Below are positions 48,378 to 58,640 of a DNA stretch of 64,000 nucleotides, piece by piece; the first letter of the stretch is position 1, and every line of letters begins with the position of its first letter. The translations under genes were made by a program, and so were the position numbers. This DNA comes from Plectrocnemia conspersa (Eukaryota; Arthropoda; Insecta; Trichoptera; Polycentropodidae). The notes beneath the pieces are model-generated. The model was not told the DNA's origin and did no database searches. It saw only the letters and a list, made by a program, of their open reading frames with translations. The stretch lies in the NCBI GenBank assembly GCA_009617715.1, contig VTFK01000190.1:434001-498000 (forward strand), given 5' to 3'.

Positions 48378-50860
48378 TTATACCGCTGGCATTGGTCCCC
48401 GTTTTTCGTCCGGCTTGTCTTCGTCGTCGTCCGGGTCCTTTTTTGAGTCATCTCTCACCAGCGACGTATCTCTGGGTAGTCTATCATCATCCGCTTCGGT
48501 AGTTCCACCGCGACGCTCCTCACCATCGATTAAGTCTAAATACTGCGAGATCTCATTCTCCGGCACAATTTTAAATTTCAAACCTTTGCCGACGATTCCA
48601 ATCGAAACATTCTAAAAATAACATTTAAGACAATATAGTAACAAATCGATTTAAAATATAATTTTATTTGATTATAATTATGAATACCTTAACGTTAAGA
48701 TCGAGATCGTTGGGCATGGTATCGCGTAAGGCACGTAGACCATGAGCAACTAATTGATTCAGAGGGCACTCGGGTAACTCTGTAAGATGACGTTCGAGAT
48801 ATGTACGAGCCGATTGAGATCGAGCACCGATCGCCATAGCGAGACAATCAAAATAGTTGGCCGATGGACAAGTTTGATAAATATGAGGTCCTTTATCCTG
48901 TAAATTAGGGTAATAATGATTAACATGGTAATGATTGAATATATCATCGCTTGGAAGAAGACTGCCATAACTCAAAAATAGTGATTTTTTTATGTGCTGT
49001 CAGATATTTCAAGCAAAATTGTCACATAATAGTTATACTTTGGCTGTTGATATGGAACTATAGCTCCTTCTAGGTTTTATTATGATTTTATCCCAAAAAA
49101 GATCAATGTGATATTCATCTAGCAGATCTAAATGCAATTGGTGAACAAATTTAAGTGAAATGATTATTCTGGTTCTGATATAAAATAACTGGTGGTAAAA
49201 ATATTTCTTATTTGTTGAAAATGATATCTACATAGCTTAGAACTACAAAAACGACGATGCCCATATTGCTCGAAGCAGAAGCGAAGAATAAAATGATTGT
49301 AGAGGATTACCCAAAGTAATTTTATTGGGGTAGGATTTCAAAGTAGAATAATATTTTCCCTTTTAGTCCCAAAAGGCCGAAATATCAGCCCACCGGCCGA
49401 TATTTCCGTGCAAATTTTTAAATGAGAATCTAACTGTTCGATATTTTTTAAAGATATGCATGAGGTATCAACATAAAAAGAATACATTTGCTTTATCTCA
49501 GACATGTCTAAGGGTACATAGCAGTTCCTAGTAACTCTGTTATGTAACAGAAATGACCTGCCGCCCCTTTTATAATAGGGATGGCTGGCGAAGTGAAAAC
49601 AAAAGCAGATATTTTGCATACACAAAATTCTTTCTATTTGTACATTTTATCTCCATTCAAATATATAGTCCACGGAATATGCTTCTTTAAACATGGGCGT
49701 TAAATATCAATAATAAGTAAGTCTCAATAATAATATTTAAATAAGAAACGTATGAAGACTGCAAGATGCTGGGGATAATAAGTTGGAAGAGCAAGGGATC
49801 AGAAAGGATGGAGGATTTTAACGGACAAGGTCAAAACCGACCACCGGTTGTAGCGCCGTAGAAGTTGTCGGGGTATTCGGATGTTTTGGTTATGCTAATC
49901 AAGTCTCAAATCAAACTAATAATATCAATACCAGTATTGACTGTCTTTCTCTCGATAATACCAGTATAATTGCAATTTCTAGTTATCATAGTCTAAAATT
50001 ATGCATATTTTAAAATAATTATTTTTTGAAAACCTTCTCCAAGCCAATGATATACATATATGATTTATCTTAAGATCAACTAACATCAAATCCTGCGACT
50101 AAGAGACCGACGCCAAGTGGACGTTTATCGTATCGCTGAGTGCAAATCTGCAATTTGTTACCAACGGAGCTGATGAGACGTCCTACTGGAAGACGAGCAT
50201 CATAGAGATACTGGTGATTCAGACATTCCATACGCATGAAGCGACTGCAATGAACAAAAAACATAGATAATCAAATTCACAGTTAGATCCATCTACATAT
50301 AAATCAATTTTATACCTCAACATTCTGGCATCAGCCGTTAATCCAGCAATCGAAATGCCGATATGATTGTCGATGATGATCAGCTTGTCTTGATGAGCTG
50401 ATAATTCGCTAGCAGCGCGTTTCAAAGCAATCAAAACGGCAAACTCCTTAGATTTCAGTCCGACAGTAGCCGAACCAAGTTTTACGGCTTCCATGGCATA
50501 TTCTACTTGATGCAAGCGCCCGTGAGGACTCCATACTGTCACGTCGTTATCGTACTGATTGCGAAACTGGAATATTTTGCACAATCGCATTAGTAAATAT
50601 ATGTGCAACTTATACCAACTATAATTTTAGATCATGTATTACAAATATGTATGTATTACTAACATTATAAGCAACTATTTAATTTATTCAGTTATATTAT
50701 ATCAGTTTTGTAAAAATTACATGTCATTATGAGAACTGCATTTTTGAGGTTATATTTAGTAGGCGAGTCATTTATATATTATATTATTTTATCTCATTGA
50801 AAAGGAAATTATTTTCTATTGGAAATACATATAGGAATGATATGTTATAAGCATTACCAT
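48378..50860 (-). CDS. Prosalpha6: 20S proteasome subunit alpha-6 (PSMA1)
   Basis: Five coding exons on the minus strand, 50858-50860, 50316-50566, 50085-50244, 48688-48897 and 48378-48611, give 285 aa, close to the usual size of about 260-280. The protein starts [18 protein letters not shown], with the alpha-subunit signature ([20 protein letters not shown]) and the PSMA1-typical [21 protein letters not shown] then [18 protein letters not shown], and [20 protein letters not shown] segments. As an alpha subunit it has no catalytic threonine. It forms part of the seven-membered outer ring that gates the 20S core. Exon 1 codes for the initiator ATG alone and is followed directly by GTAATG. The C-terminus is acidic and charged ([12 protein letters not shown]), as in the family. 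The identification is secure; symbol by Drosophila usage. Confidence 0.97.
48898..50084 (-). other. Intron 3 of the proteasome gene
   Basis: This 1.19-kb intron holds a 95-codon minus-strand open frame (49338-49625) with no recognisable motif. It also has G+C-richer patches at 49370-49420 and 49780-49880, probably remnants of mobile elements. A short hairpin (CCGAAATATCAG against CCGATATTTCCG) lies at 49379-49416. Confidence 0.5.
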
Positions 50861-50990
50861 TTTAGTTGAGTTGTTGGGACAAAATCGCTCTGTCACCCGG
50901 CAGAAACTTTCTCAGTGCTGCCAGCTGTGCACAACGACGCCGAATGTTTTAACCTTTTAGATGGCAATACATAATAAATTTACATTATTT
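50861..50990 (-). promoter_or_regulatory. Proteasome gene 5' untranslated region and promoter area
   Basis: Directly upstream of the ATG-only first exon is a G+C-richer stretch of about 90 bp in an otherwise A+T-rich intergenic region. It has no obvious TATA box, as is common for housekeeping genes. The transcription start is not resolved. Confidence 0.45.
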
Positions 50991-51586
50991 ATTACTTATT
51001 ACATAATATAGAATTTGTGTTTAAATTTAATAACGAAAATGTAAATTTTTAATATAGGTGAATTTATTTTTAACATGTAATACATATATATTCAAGAAGA
51101 GTTTCATTGAACTAATCTTTTTATTTCAAAATTAACCAAAATAAATAGCCGCACATTAAATATAATAAAATAAAAAACAATTAAAGTATTTATTTATTGA
51201 CTTATAATGTATTTAATTAAAATACATAAATTTAACTTCACTACTTCGGTAATATGGAACATCTATTTTTTAATACATATTATTTAGGAGTTAAATAAAA
51301 TTCACTATTAACTCTTTCACTGCTGAATTTTGAAATTTATTAATATGTGGGGGGCACCTATTTATGCTATATTTTTTTTTTAAATAATATGGTTCAATAA
51401 ATTTAAGTGATTTACAACCTTAAATTATACTAAATAACCATTTTATTAGTCTCTAAGATTTATGGCACCTTTAGGTGTCCAATGAGTACTGACGATTTTC
51501 TTGATGACTTCTATAGAAGTCATCCGCAGTGAAAGGATTAACTGTTTTTAATGAATTAAGAAATGAGTTTTTTACATTAACTTATC
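50991..51586. other. Intergenic A+T-rich stretch
   Basis: No gene or repeat identified before the LINE fragment. Confidence 0.5.
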
Positions 51587-52321
51587 TTGTCACTTCATTT
51601 TAGGTTTTATTTTAAAAAATCGCGCTACTTTAGGAGTACTTTAGTATTGCGCACTCTTTATGATGCTGTAATCCGCACCATACTAGAAGCTGGCTATATT
51701 ATATGGATTCCAAGCGTAATGAGTCTATGTAATGAATTAAGGCTAGAAAAAGTACAGCATAAACATTTGAAAAAATACGGATAATATCCGTATTTGTTTC
51801 ACAGTGCTTTCATTTAGGAAGCGTTAAGGATACGTTTCGTTGGTAACTCGCAGAAGTGCTTATAAAATTAGAGACTTTTGGAAATTGCTCAAAGGCATAG
51901 TAGACAACCCTTTGGTGCTCGAGCAGCTCCAAATGTGGGTTCCGGAAGATGGTTATAAATCTCGGTCGCGTCCACTGTTCTTGACTGTGAAGTATAGGAC
52001 TGGGGTATTTGCCAATTCTTCTTTAGCAAATGTCATCCGTCTGCTCAATACTATGCATCGAAATATTGCCATTTTTTCGTGCACATATGGGGATTTGGTT
52101 CAATTCGTATGAGAAAATGCACACCTGTTATGGTGCTTTGTGTCTGTTCTTTTATCTTGTTTTTACTTATATATATATATATATGGATGTGCGTGTATAC
52201 ATATATATTTGTAAGTATCTTCAAATTTTAATATATTTTATACTTTTAGCCATCGTGATGCATTAGGTTAACCTGTCAGATTACGACGGTCTTAATGTTA
52301 ATAAATAAATAAATAAAATAT
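51587..52321 (+). mobile_element. LINE 3' fragment, same family as 30395-31860
   Basis: On the plus strand the C-terminal reverse transcriptase region is legible in shifted frames: GFILKNR, then RTLYDAVIRTILEAGYIIWIP, later RDFWKLLKGIVDNPLVLEQL and VIRLLNTMHRNIAIF, ending near DLVQFV. This parallels the minus-strand LINE block by block. A 3' block with GCATTAGGTTAACCTGTCAG and GACGGTCTTAAT, then (AATA)n, marks the 3' end at about 52321. A TA microsatellite at about 52160-52185 lies in its 3' part. It is 5'-truncated and dead. Confidence 0.85.
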
Positions 52322-52693
52322 AGTCAGCATTTTATGTTCAAAGTTTTTTTTTAATTCATTAAAGTTAGAAAATTGGTCGAACATTCAGTGTAAATCATAA
52401 AAAAACGAAAATTGGAAACACAAATAATTCTTAGAAAAATATTTAATTTTAATATATCTACAAATGATTTAAAGCAAACCTCAAGAGATGTCGTTAGATA
52501 AAAGTTTTATTAAACCGTTCAAGCAATTTTAAACATTTAAATATATTAAACAACTGTGATATAAGCTTTAAAATGTTGATGACGGCATGTCATGACAGCT
52601 GGAGCCCTCAAACGTGGACAAACGCGAAAAAACACACACATTGGCATTTATCCATATAAGGCTTTGAAAAAATTGAATTAGCTCGATTGACCT
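52322..52693. other. Short gene-free stretch between LINE fragment and R1 copy 2
   Basis: A+T-rich, with no feature recognised. Confidence 0.5.
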
Positions 52694-54117
52694 CGGAGCT
52701 ACCGGTAATGCATTCTGTTGTTTCGACCAATGAAAAATAAGGATTCAAATATAAAACAAGATGGCTGACATCAACGGGACAACAGTTTCAATAATTTTCA
52801 TTATTTGTGTTGTGTGTTTTTTGATTTGACTGAATATAAATAATTGGATTGCAAATTAACTAGGTATGTTATAACTATGAAAATGAAATATATACATAAA
52901 GTGTGTAAGGATTATAAGAATACATTGATTAAACTAGATCAACAATCATAAAACAATCTGTGTTGAAGTCTTCAAATTTTGAATTCTCGTCGATGGGCTC
53001 CGAGGCGAAAAGTGAGTTTTTCCTTTTACAATACATACAAATTATCATTGCTTCTGATTTAATGCACATATTCGTTAAATTTTACGAATTGCAAATAAAC
53101 CAGATACGTGTAATATAACCTTAGTATGTTTGAGGATTGAAAGTTAATGTCGATCAAATCAGCGCTGTTGCAGTGGTAACGTTATATATCAGGTTGAGGA
53201 ATAAGTTCGTAGTGTTAATTAAACAAAAATCAATAGTTATGAAAATAAATTAATCAATTATGTATTCGCCGTTGCTGTTTACGACCTCCTCCATCTCTCG
53301 ACCAATTTGTCGATGCTGTTCTGCCAAAAATCGCCCGGTCTGGTATCAAAGAAGTTGTTGAGCCAGTTTTGAAGGTCCTCTTCTTTGGTTCGACAGGGAG
53401 CGGAAAAGATGGTAATCCGTCGGTGCAAGGTTCGGATGGAAGGACCTCCCATTTGAGCTGCTCTTCGTCTAATTCAGAAGGCCTTCCGCTGCGGGGCATG
53501 TCGTCGACGTCAAAATCGCCATTTTTGAACTTTGCAAACCATTTCCGTGCTGTAGACTCGCCAATGACTGCTTCAACAGCTATTTGGCCCCGATGAAAAG
53601 CGACGAAGAGCAGGTGTCGAAAATGTTGATTTTTTACCTCCTGGATATTCCATTTCTAAGCCTCAAAAGTAATAAAAAATTAAATTACTCAAAAAGACGA
53701 TTAGCGCAGTTTTGTAAAGCAGAAAGAGTTCTATCGAATGAATATTATACACATCAAACAGCAAAAAAATCGTTGTAAAACAACAGATAATATAAATAAT
53801 ACGAACTTATTCCCCAACCTAATATATCAGCCAACAACAGACAGCTTATAAATGTGTAGTTTCTTGGATGTTATCTAATAAACGACATTTAAGAATGATT
53901 ATAAATATGTGATTGCATATCTGGAATAATCGATAGCCAAAATATCTATGAGTGGCTTATTTTTAATTCCGATGTGGCAAAATATGTATCTACGTCATGG
54001 TTTTTTAGCAATTTTTCTTCTGTACAATCATATCTCTTTTGGAACAACCAAATTCGGGATATTCAGTTACATCAAACCTATGTAGTTTGTTCTTTATAAA
54101 AAGATAACACTTGCTGA
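52694..54117 (+). repeat. R1 repeat, copy 2, split by a mariner
   Basis: This is the inverse of copy 1 at 27015-27945, with the same ordered blocks listed there. The mariner at 53189-53822 lies inside it. Around the insertion the two copies cannot be aligned over roughly 200 bp, so some sequence was lost or replaced. Both retain CGACCAATGAAAAA, AAGATGGC and GAGGC...GAAAAGTGAGT. Confidence 0.75.
53189..53822 (-). mobile_element. mariner element, internally deleted (634 bp)
   Basis: Inverted termini read TCAGGTTGAGGAATAAGTTC on the left and, inverted, TTAGGTTGGGGAATAAGTTC on the right, flanked by TA on both sides (53187-53188 and 53823-53824). The minus strand reads the N-terminal helix-turn-helix of a mariner transposase (IAVEAVIGESTARKWFAKFK..., GDFDVDDMPRSGRPSELDEE). 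It then jumps to the C-terminal part with APTDYHLFRSL, the third catalytic Asp region, and finally DFWQNSIDKLVERW and NSNGEYIID in other frames. The middle of the gene, with the first two catalytic Asp residues, is deleted. It is non-autonomous. Confidence 0.9.
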
Positions 54118-54253
54118 AATGATTCACTTTTAGTTTATATTTTATATATACAAATTGTAAGCTGTCGTCAAATTGTTCTATCATTGCTTCTGAAAAATAA
54201 TTGAAAAGATTAAGACCTTTATCAAGAGTTAAACATTGAACACATTATTACTA

Positions 54254-54830
54254 CTAATACAATCCATAAATGAAATTTAAACGACAACTGAAAAACAAAA
54301 TTAACAGAAGTTACCGTAGAGGAACACGTAGCTTGGCATCACTTCTTAAACTGATAAGTTTTACGTTGTATTTTAATTGTTTGCCATACGTAAATGTTAT
54401 TAGATCTCTCGTTGCTTTTGAAAATCAACTGTAAACAATACTATATAGAGGGTAAAATGTAACTTTTTGTTTACACTAATATGAGATTTTTCATTACTAA
54501 CATTGTAATATGTTGAATGAACTTTGCCATATATATATTTAATTGCCAAATCACTGCCGTTTGTCTTTTAATATTAGATCCTAGAAAGTCAACATTAATT
54601 TTGTTAAAATAACCGTGATATATTATTCATATAAACAAATACTTACTGGCACACTCATAATTTAAAGTTTTGTTTATATTGTCTATAATTTCAATGCTAC
54701 AGCATTTCGAATCATTTCGTGTCGATCGAGTGCAACTACAAACGTCAAAATTTACAATTATGACTCTACCAAAGAAACTCGTGGCGTGACTGTAACAAAA
54801 TGCGAGCGTGGATCTCAGATCCAGCACCAC
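54254..54830 (-). CDS. Tentative small cysteine-containing protein gene
   Basis: Three phase-compatible segments on the minus strand, 54647-54830, 54315-54414 and 54254-54287, give a model of 105 aa. The first segment carries several cysteines (VNFDVCSCTR, SKCCSIEI, NYECA) and ends at a GTAAGT donor. The second reads TRDLITFTYGKQLKYNVKLI then SLRSDAKLRVPLR and ends at GTAACT. The third, after a good TTTTTCAG acceptor, adds about 11 residues and a stop. The weakest point is the second acceptor (TTCAAAAG); the better-looking TTTACAG 14 bp upstream would give an early stop. I recognise no family. It may be a real small gene, part of a larger one, or a decayed gene. Confidence 0.3.
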
Positions 54831-55550
54831 TAATGGAATGTTAAATATAATTCAGAGATGAATAAGAACCCAAAAAACATTGTTGTTTATTATCAATATT
54901 TACGTCATATCATTCATAGTGGGAACTCTGTTTAATTTATTTTAAGTCAACTTTTCTCTTTTGTGTAAGAAGTACCATCTACTATAAAAATATTCTATTA
55001 CCTCCGTAACTTATCAAGTACAAGTTCATGTTTTCATCAACATTCATCTGGCTCTCAAATCGACTATATTTTTTAGTCCCTCGGTTCTTTTTCGACCTAT
55101 ATAAATATTTTGAATCAACACAGTAAAAAAGGTTATTTAATTTTTTATTTTAAGCACCTAAGCATTGTTATAAGTAAGCATCTTTAATAACACCGCTTCT
55201 GAAAAATTGCCCCACATAATGTATTCCAGACTCCATTTAAAATGTCACGACTCCGACTCCACAGCTCTGGTTTATGGTGTACATATGTATATGAATCAAT
55301 TCATTCGTTATAAATTTATTCGATGAATTTAATACATATTATATATTTTGAGAATGTTCCTTACAAATATTTTTTTTCAATATTTACATTGTAATCCATA
55401 TTTATTGTTCAGTTTCTGGCAAATGTAGCATCTCCTTATTTTTTGGCTACATGTACTTACCGCTAATGATTGTAAAGATGATTGAAGAAATGAATTGATG
55501 AAATATAAGGATAGTGTAAAACAAATCAAAGAATTGATGTTTTAAATTAT
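54831..55550. other. Intergenic stretch with an hAT-type end
   Basis: A+T-rich and without a gene. At 55249-55269 a CGACTCCGACTCCACAGCTC sequence, inverted CAGAGCTGTGGAGTCGG, matches the terminus of a widespread hAT-related element. The partner end was not found, so this is a solo fragment. Confidence 0.4.
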
Positions 55551-55556
55551 TTTATT
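55551..55556 (-). terminator. Candidate poly(A) signal, zinc-finger gene
   Basis: A minus-strand AATAAA about 104 nt downstream of the stop at 55660. Confidence 0.5.
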
Positions 55557-55659
55557 TTATCCGCTGATTCTACAATAATTATCAGAAAGAATCAGCAAAG
55601 AAAACTGATAATGACAGGACATATAAAAACAAAATGAAAAAAATGCATACATACGTACA

Positions 55660-57020
55660 TTAATGTGCTGCTCCATGTGACTTTCCATTAGGTTGATTAT
55701 TTTTAATATTAAAACTTAAATTATGCAACCGCTTTAAACGTTTTATTTTTAATTTCTTTGCAAGTACTGGGCGACCGGAAGGTACAACCGAGTTGCCCCT
55801 AGTTATACCTATCCTTCGCCTACTAATGTCCGTTGGTTGAACTTTAATTTTGGCACCAGACTTACGTTTAATTCTATTTTTATGATCAGTAGTTACTTTT
55901 TTAAACACAGCTTTAAAACCGTCCTGAAGTTTTTTGGCCAAATCAGGATCAAATAGCTCCCCCATGAATGCAATACAATCTTTTTTAAGATCAAAAAAAA
56001 TATTGTCTACTTTTTCACTAATGTCTACATTTAAGTTATTATCAATTGAAATTATTTCTTTATTTTCGTTTAATTGAAAATCCTCATCAACAATGGATAT
56101 GTCACATGGAGCAATATTAATGCTGCTGCTGCTGCTACTAGTTTTTTCATGTAGTGGTATATTCTCTTTTAAAATCTGTAATTAATAAATACATAGTAAT
56201 TCAAAGAAACATTGCGAACATATTCATTTTCAATATAAATTACCTGGAGACAGTCGTTACGTGGACCCAAAGTATTATCTCTCCATTTTTCCCATAAATA
56301 TAGAATAGTATGCATTTTTGGGTTAATTGATGTATCTGCCATTTCAATGCAACAATTATCGTGTTCTAAAAGCAGTTGAGCTTCGTGATGTCTCAAAGCC
56401 TCGCCAGCCTTTAATCCCGTATCAAAATAAGCATAGAATTTATTTTTGATCTCTTCAGATGGAGGCAAACAGGATAACGTCTCTGCGTTTATTATAGGGT
56501 GACTATGGTCTTCGATCAATTGTATTATTGTTTGATATCCGTCCTTAAAAGTAAAACAGAATTCATATAAAATATGCACATATGTATAAATATGAATTAT
56601 ATATCAAAAGGAAAAAAACATATTGAAATTACTTTAAGATATTTATCATGCCTCATTGTGTTATAAGTGACCTTCTTGACAAGAACGTCCAGTTCAGCTT
56701 TGCAAAACAAATTTTTTGATTTACCATGCTTTCTTTTCGAAGGGTCAAGTTTCCAGCCTTGCGAATGATGACATACTTTCCTAATGCTACAATAATTGTC
56801 TATATAACAACTGTTATTTATATTATTAGTTTAATTAGAGTACTTACTGTGAAATATATCGTGTGGGGTTTTTTATCATACTTTTACAATTCCAACTTGT
56901 TCTGGATAACGCACTGTATTCTTTTATCCAGTGCTCCGCTTCCTCGTTTGTCTTTATATTACATCGAAAAGTTTTAGCGTCAACCTCGACGTAGTTAAAA
57001 GACTTGGGAAAATTTTCCAT
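55660..57020 (-). CDS. FAR1/WRKY-GCM1-like zinc-finger protein, transposon-derived family
   Basis: Four exons on the minus strand, 56848-57020, 56633-56780, 56244-56543 and 55660-56175, join in frame to 378 aa. After an N-terminal EEAEHWIKEYSALSRTSW region comes a C-x22-C-x35-H-x-H cluster (Cys61, Cys84, His120, His122; KVCHHSQGW, FCKAELDV, IEDHSHPI), the layout of FAR1/WRKY-GCM1 zinc fingers in Mutator-like transposases. A conserved block follows (EALRHHEAQLLLEHD, DTSINPKMHTILYLWEKWRD). A serine run, an acidic linker and a basic tail end it (KIKVQPTDISRRRIG, then SGRPVLAKKLKIKRLKRLHN). I know this arrangement from many uncharacterised arthropod proteins. No DDE catalytic domain is present. 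All splice sites and frames are intact, so it is either a domesticated gene or a young copy. Function unknown; DNA binding is inferred. Confidence 0.75.
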
Positions 57021-57270
57021 CGTGGTAGTTATTTATTGAGCAGCCCCCACAAAAAACGACAGTACACTCGATCGACACTTGGGGGCAGCACCGACGCCGA
57101 GCCGTACGCACGCATGCAACTACACTTGGTTTTAGTCATATGCCAGTCTAAATGTGCGTCCGGCGCGCGCTTGACAGATGACGGAAGTGTTGTCATACGC
57201 AAGCAAATTTTATATTTAAGGGAAATCCCGGGTTTTAGCGCGCTTGAGAACAAACGACGCAATTGATTTT
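57021..57270 (-). promoter_or_regulatory. CpG-rich 5' region of the zinc-finger gene
   Basis: Just upstream of the ATG at 57020 lies a G+C- and CpG-rich block of about 200 bp (CCGACGCCGAGCCG, GTCCGGCGCGCGC), unlike the flanking DNA. It is likely the promoter and 5' untranslated region. Confidence 0.45.
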
Positions 57271-58185
57271 ATCGATTCAAATTGTAAAACACATATCAAT
57301 ATATGTAGAAAAATAATCAAACTCTAAAAAAAATATTTTTTTAACTTAATTTTTTTTATTTAGTTTATAAGGGATTTAAAATATAATATAAATAATGACA
57401 GTTTGTATTTCCTTCTTCATACAGAAAAAAGGTAAAATTAAATTATGGCGAACGTTGGCAATTTAAATTTATATATTTTAGATAATTTTTTAAATTTCGC
57501 TTAAAAAATACATTTCCAACAAAAAGAGGCGCAATTACAGCGCGTAAGATGACACGCGTAAATATGATAAAAGTGACACACATTTATAATCAAAGTGACA
57601 CAGCTTTTAATAAAATTATTTAAGGTTAAGAGCCACTGATGAATTTTATCAAATTTTCGAAAAAAGTATGGTTCAATTTGACCGGAATTGGGTAATATCA
57701 AAAATTTGCCAGAGCTAATGTGCTTCCAATATTTCGTTGATAAATACAATTTTCCGCGGACCTAATCTTGAGAACCGTTGAATAACAGCGGAACTCGATA
57801 CCATGATATATGATATTTTAAACAATATCCCAAAATTTTATGATTTTATGTGTACTGGAGCAAAAGATATATAAATTTAATCCAAACAATTAAAATTTGT
57901 GTATATTTTCAAAACAGTGTTAGTAGCTCGTGTAATCTTTCTAATTAAATGTAGCGGTTATTAAAGTGTTAAGCAACAACGCTTCCATACATATTTATAT
58001 CTGGTACAACTTGTGATATTAAACCAAAATAATTTTGGTTATGTGACGTGACGTATAGAAAGAGAGGAGAGGATCTGGGATGTTGTGATACTTTGTGACA
58101 TATATGACGGGGAGGGTTAAAATTTCACGAAAACCCTGCAACATAATTTATGGAAGCTACTTAGTCCAAGTATTCGCTGGTCTTT
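57271..58185. other. Intergenic A+T-rich stretch
   Basis: No gene recognised. The minus-strand open frame at 57501-57749 has no conserved motif. Confidence 0.45.
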
Positions 58186-58490
58186 CGAAGCCCCGTTAGC
58201 CTGTTAGTTATAAGTGTTAAAAGTAGGTGATTAATACTAGAGAGATCTGGGATCGAATCCTTTGTAGACATTGTTCGAATCCATTATTTTGAATTTATAT
58301 CGTTTCTGGGAAATCGGGGTATCACAGTTCTGTTTTCCTAGATTTATCCTCATCTCACGGATGAGTATAGTGCAATAAGTCTAATGTTTCAATGCCTATT
58401 TAGTAGTTGTTGATTGTGTTTACTTCATGGTTACGCATTGGGTTTGCATCTTTCATGTTACAACATACATATGTTTATAAGGAATATTTT
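58186..58490 (+). repeat. SINE family 2 copy with family 1/LINE-like tail
   Basis: The head is tRNA-like with GTTAGCCTGTTAG and a B-box-like GGGATCGAATCC. The body contains ATCACAGTTCTG, TCACGGATGAG and TTAGTAGTTGTTGATTGTGT. The tail GTTACGCATTGGGTTTGC and TCATGTTACAAC matches the tail module of SINE family 1. It lies just beyond the 3' end of the lipase gene. Confidence 0.6.
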
Positions 58491-58592
58491 TATTTTAATC
58501 TCACTTATGGAGATGCCATAGGCAATTATCAGTTTGATATTAATTACTTTTTTTTTTTCATGAAATTTAAATCATTTAGTTATAAAACACAT

Positions 58593-58598
58593 TTTATT
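58593..58598 (-). terminator. Candidate poly(A) signal, lipase gene
   Basis: A minus-strand AATAAA about 43 nt after the stop codon at 58641. Confidence 0.55.
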
Positions 58599-58640
58599 GT
58601 TTTAATATGTATACAACATTTTTACATTCGAAAACAACAT

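Noticed and set aside
48415..48615. Serine-rich plus-strand open frame
   Set aside because: Antisense to the acidic last exon of the proteasome subunit gene.
49338..49625. 95-codon minus-strand open frame in a proteasome intron
   Set aside because: No motif, no splice context that keeps the proteasome frame, and the flanking exons join perfectly without it.
53369..53596. Plus-strand open frame over the mariner
   Set aside because: Antisense to the mariner transposase helix-turn-helix region.
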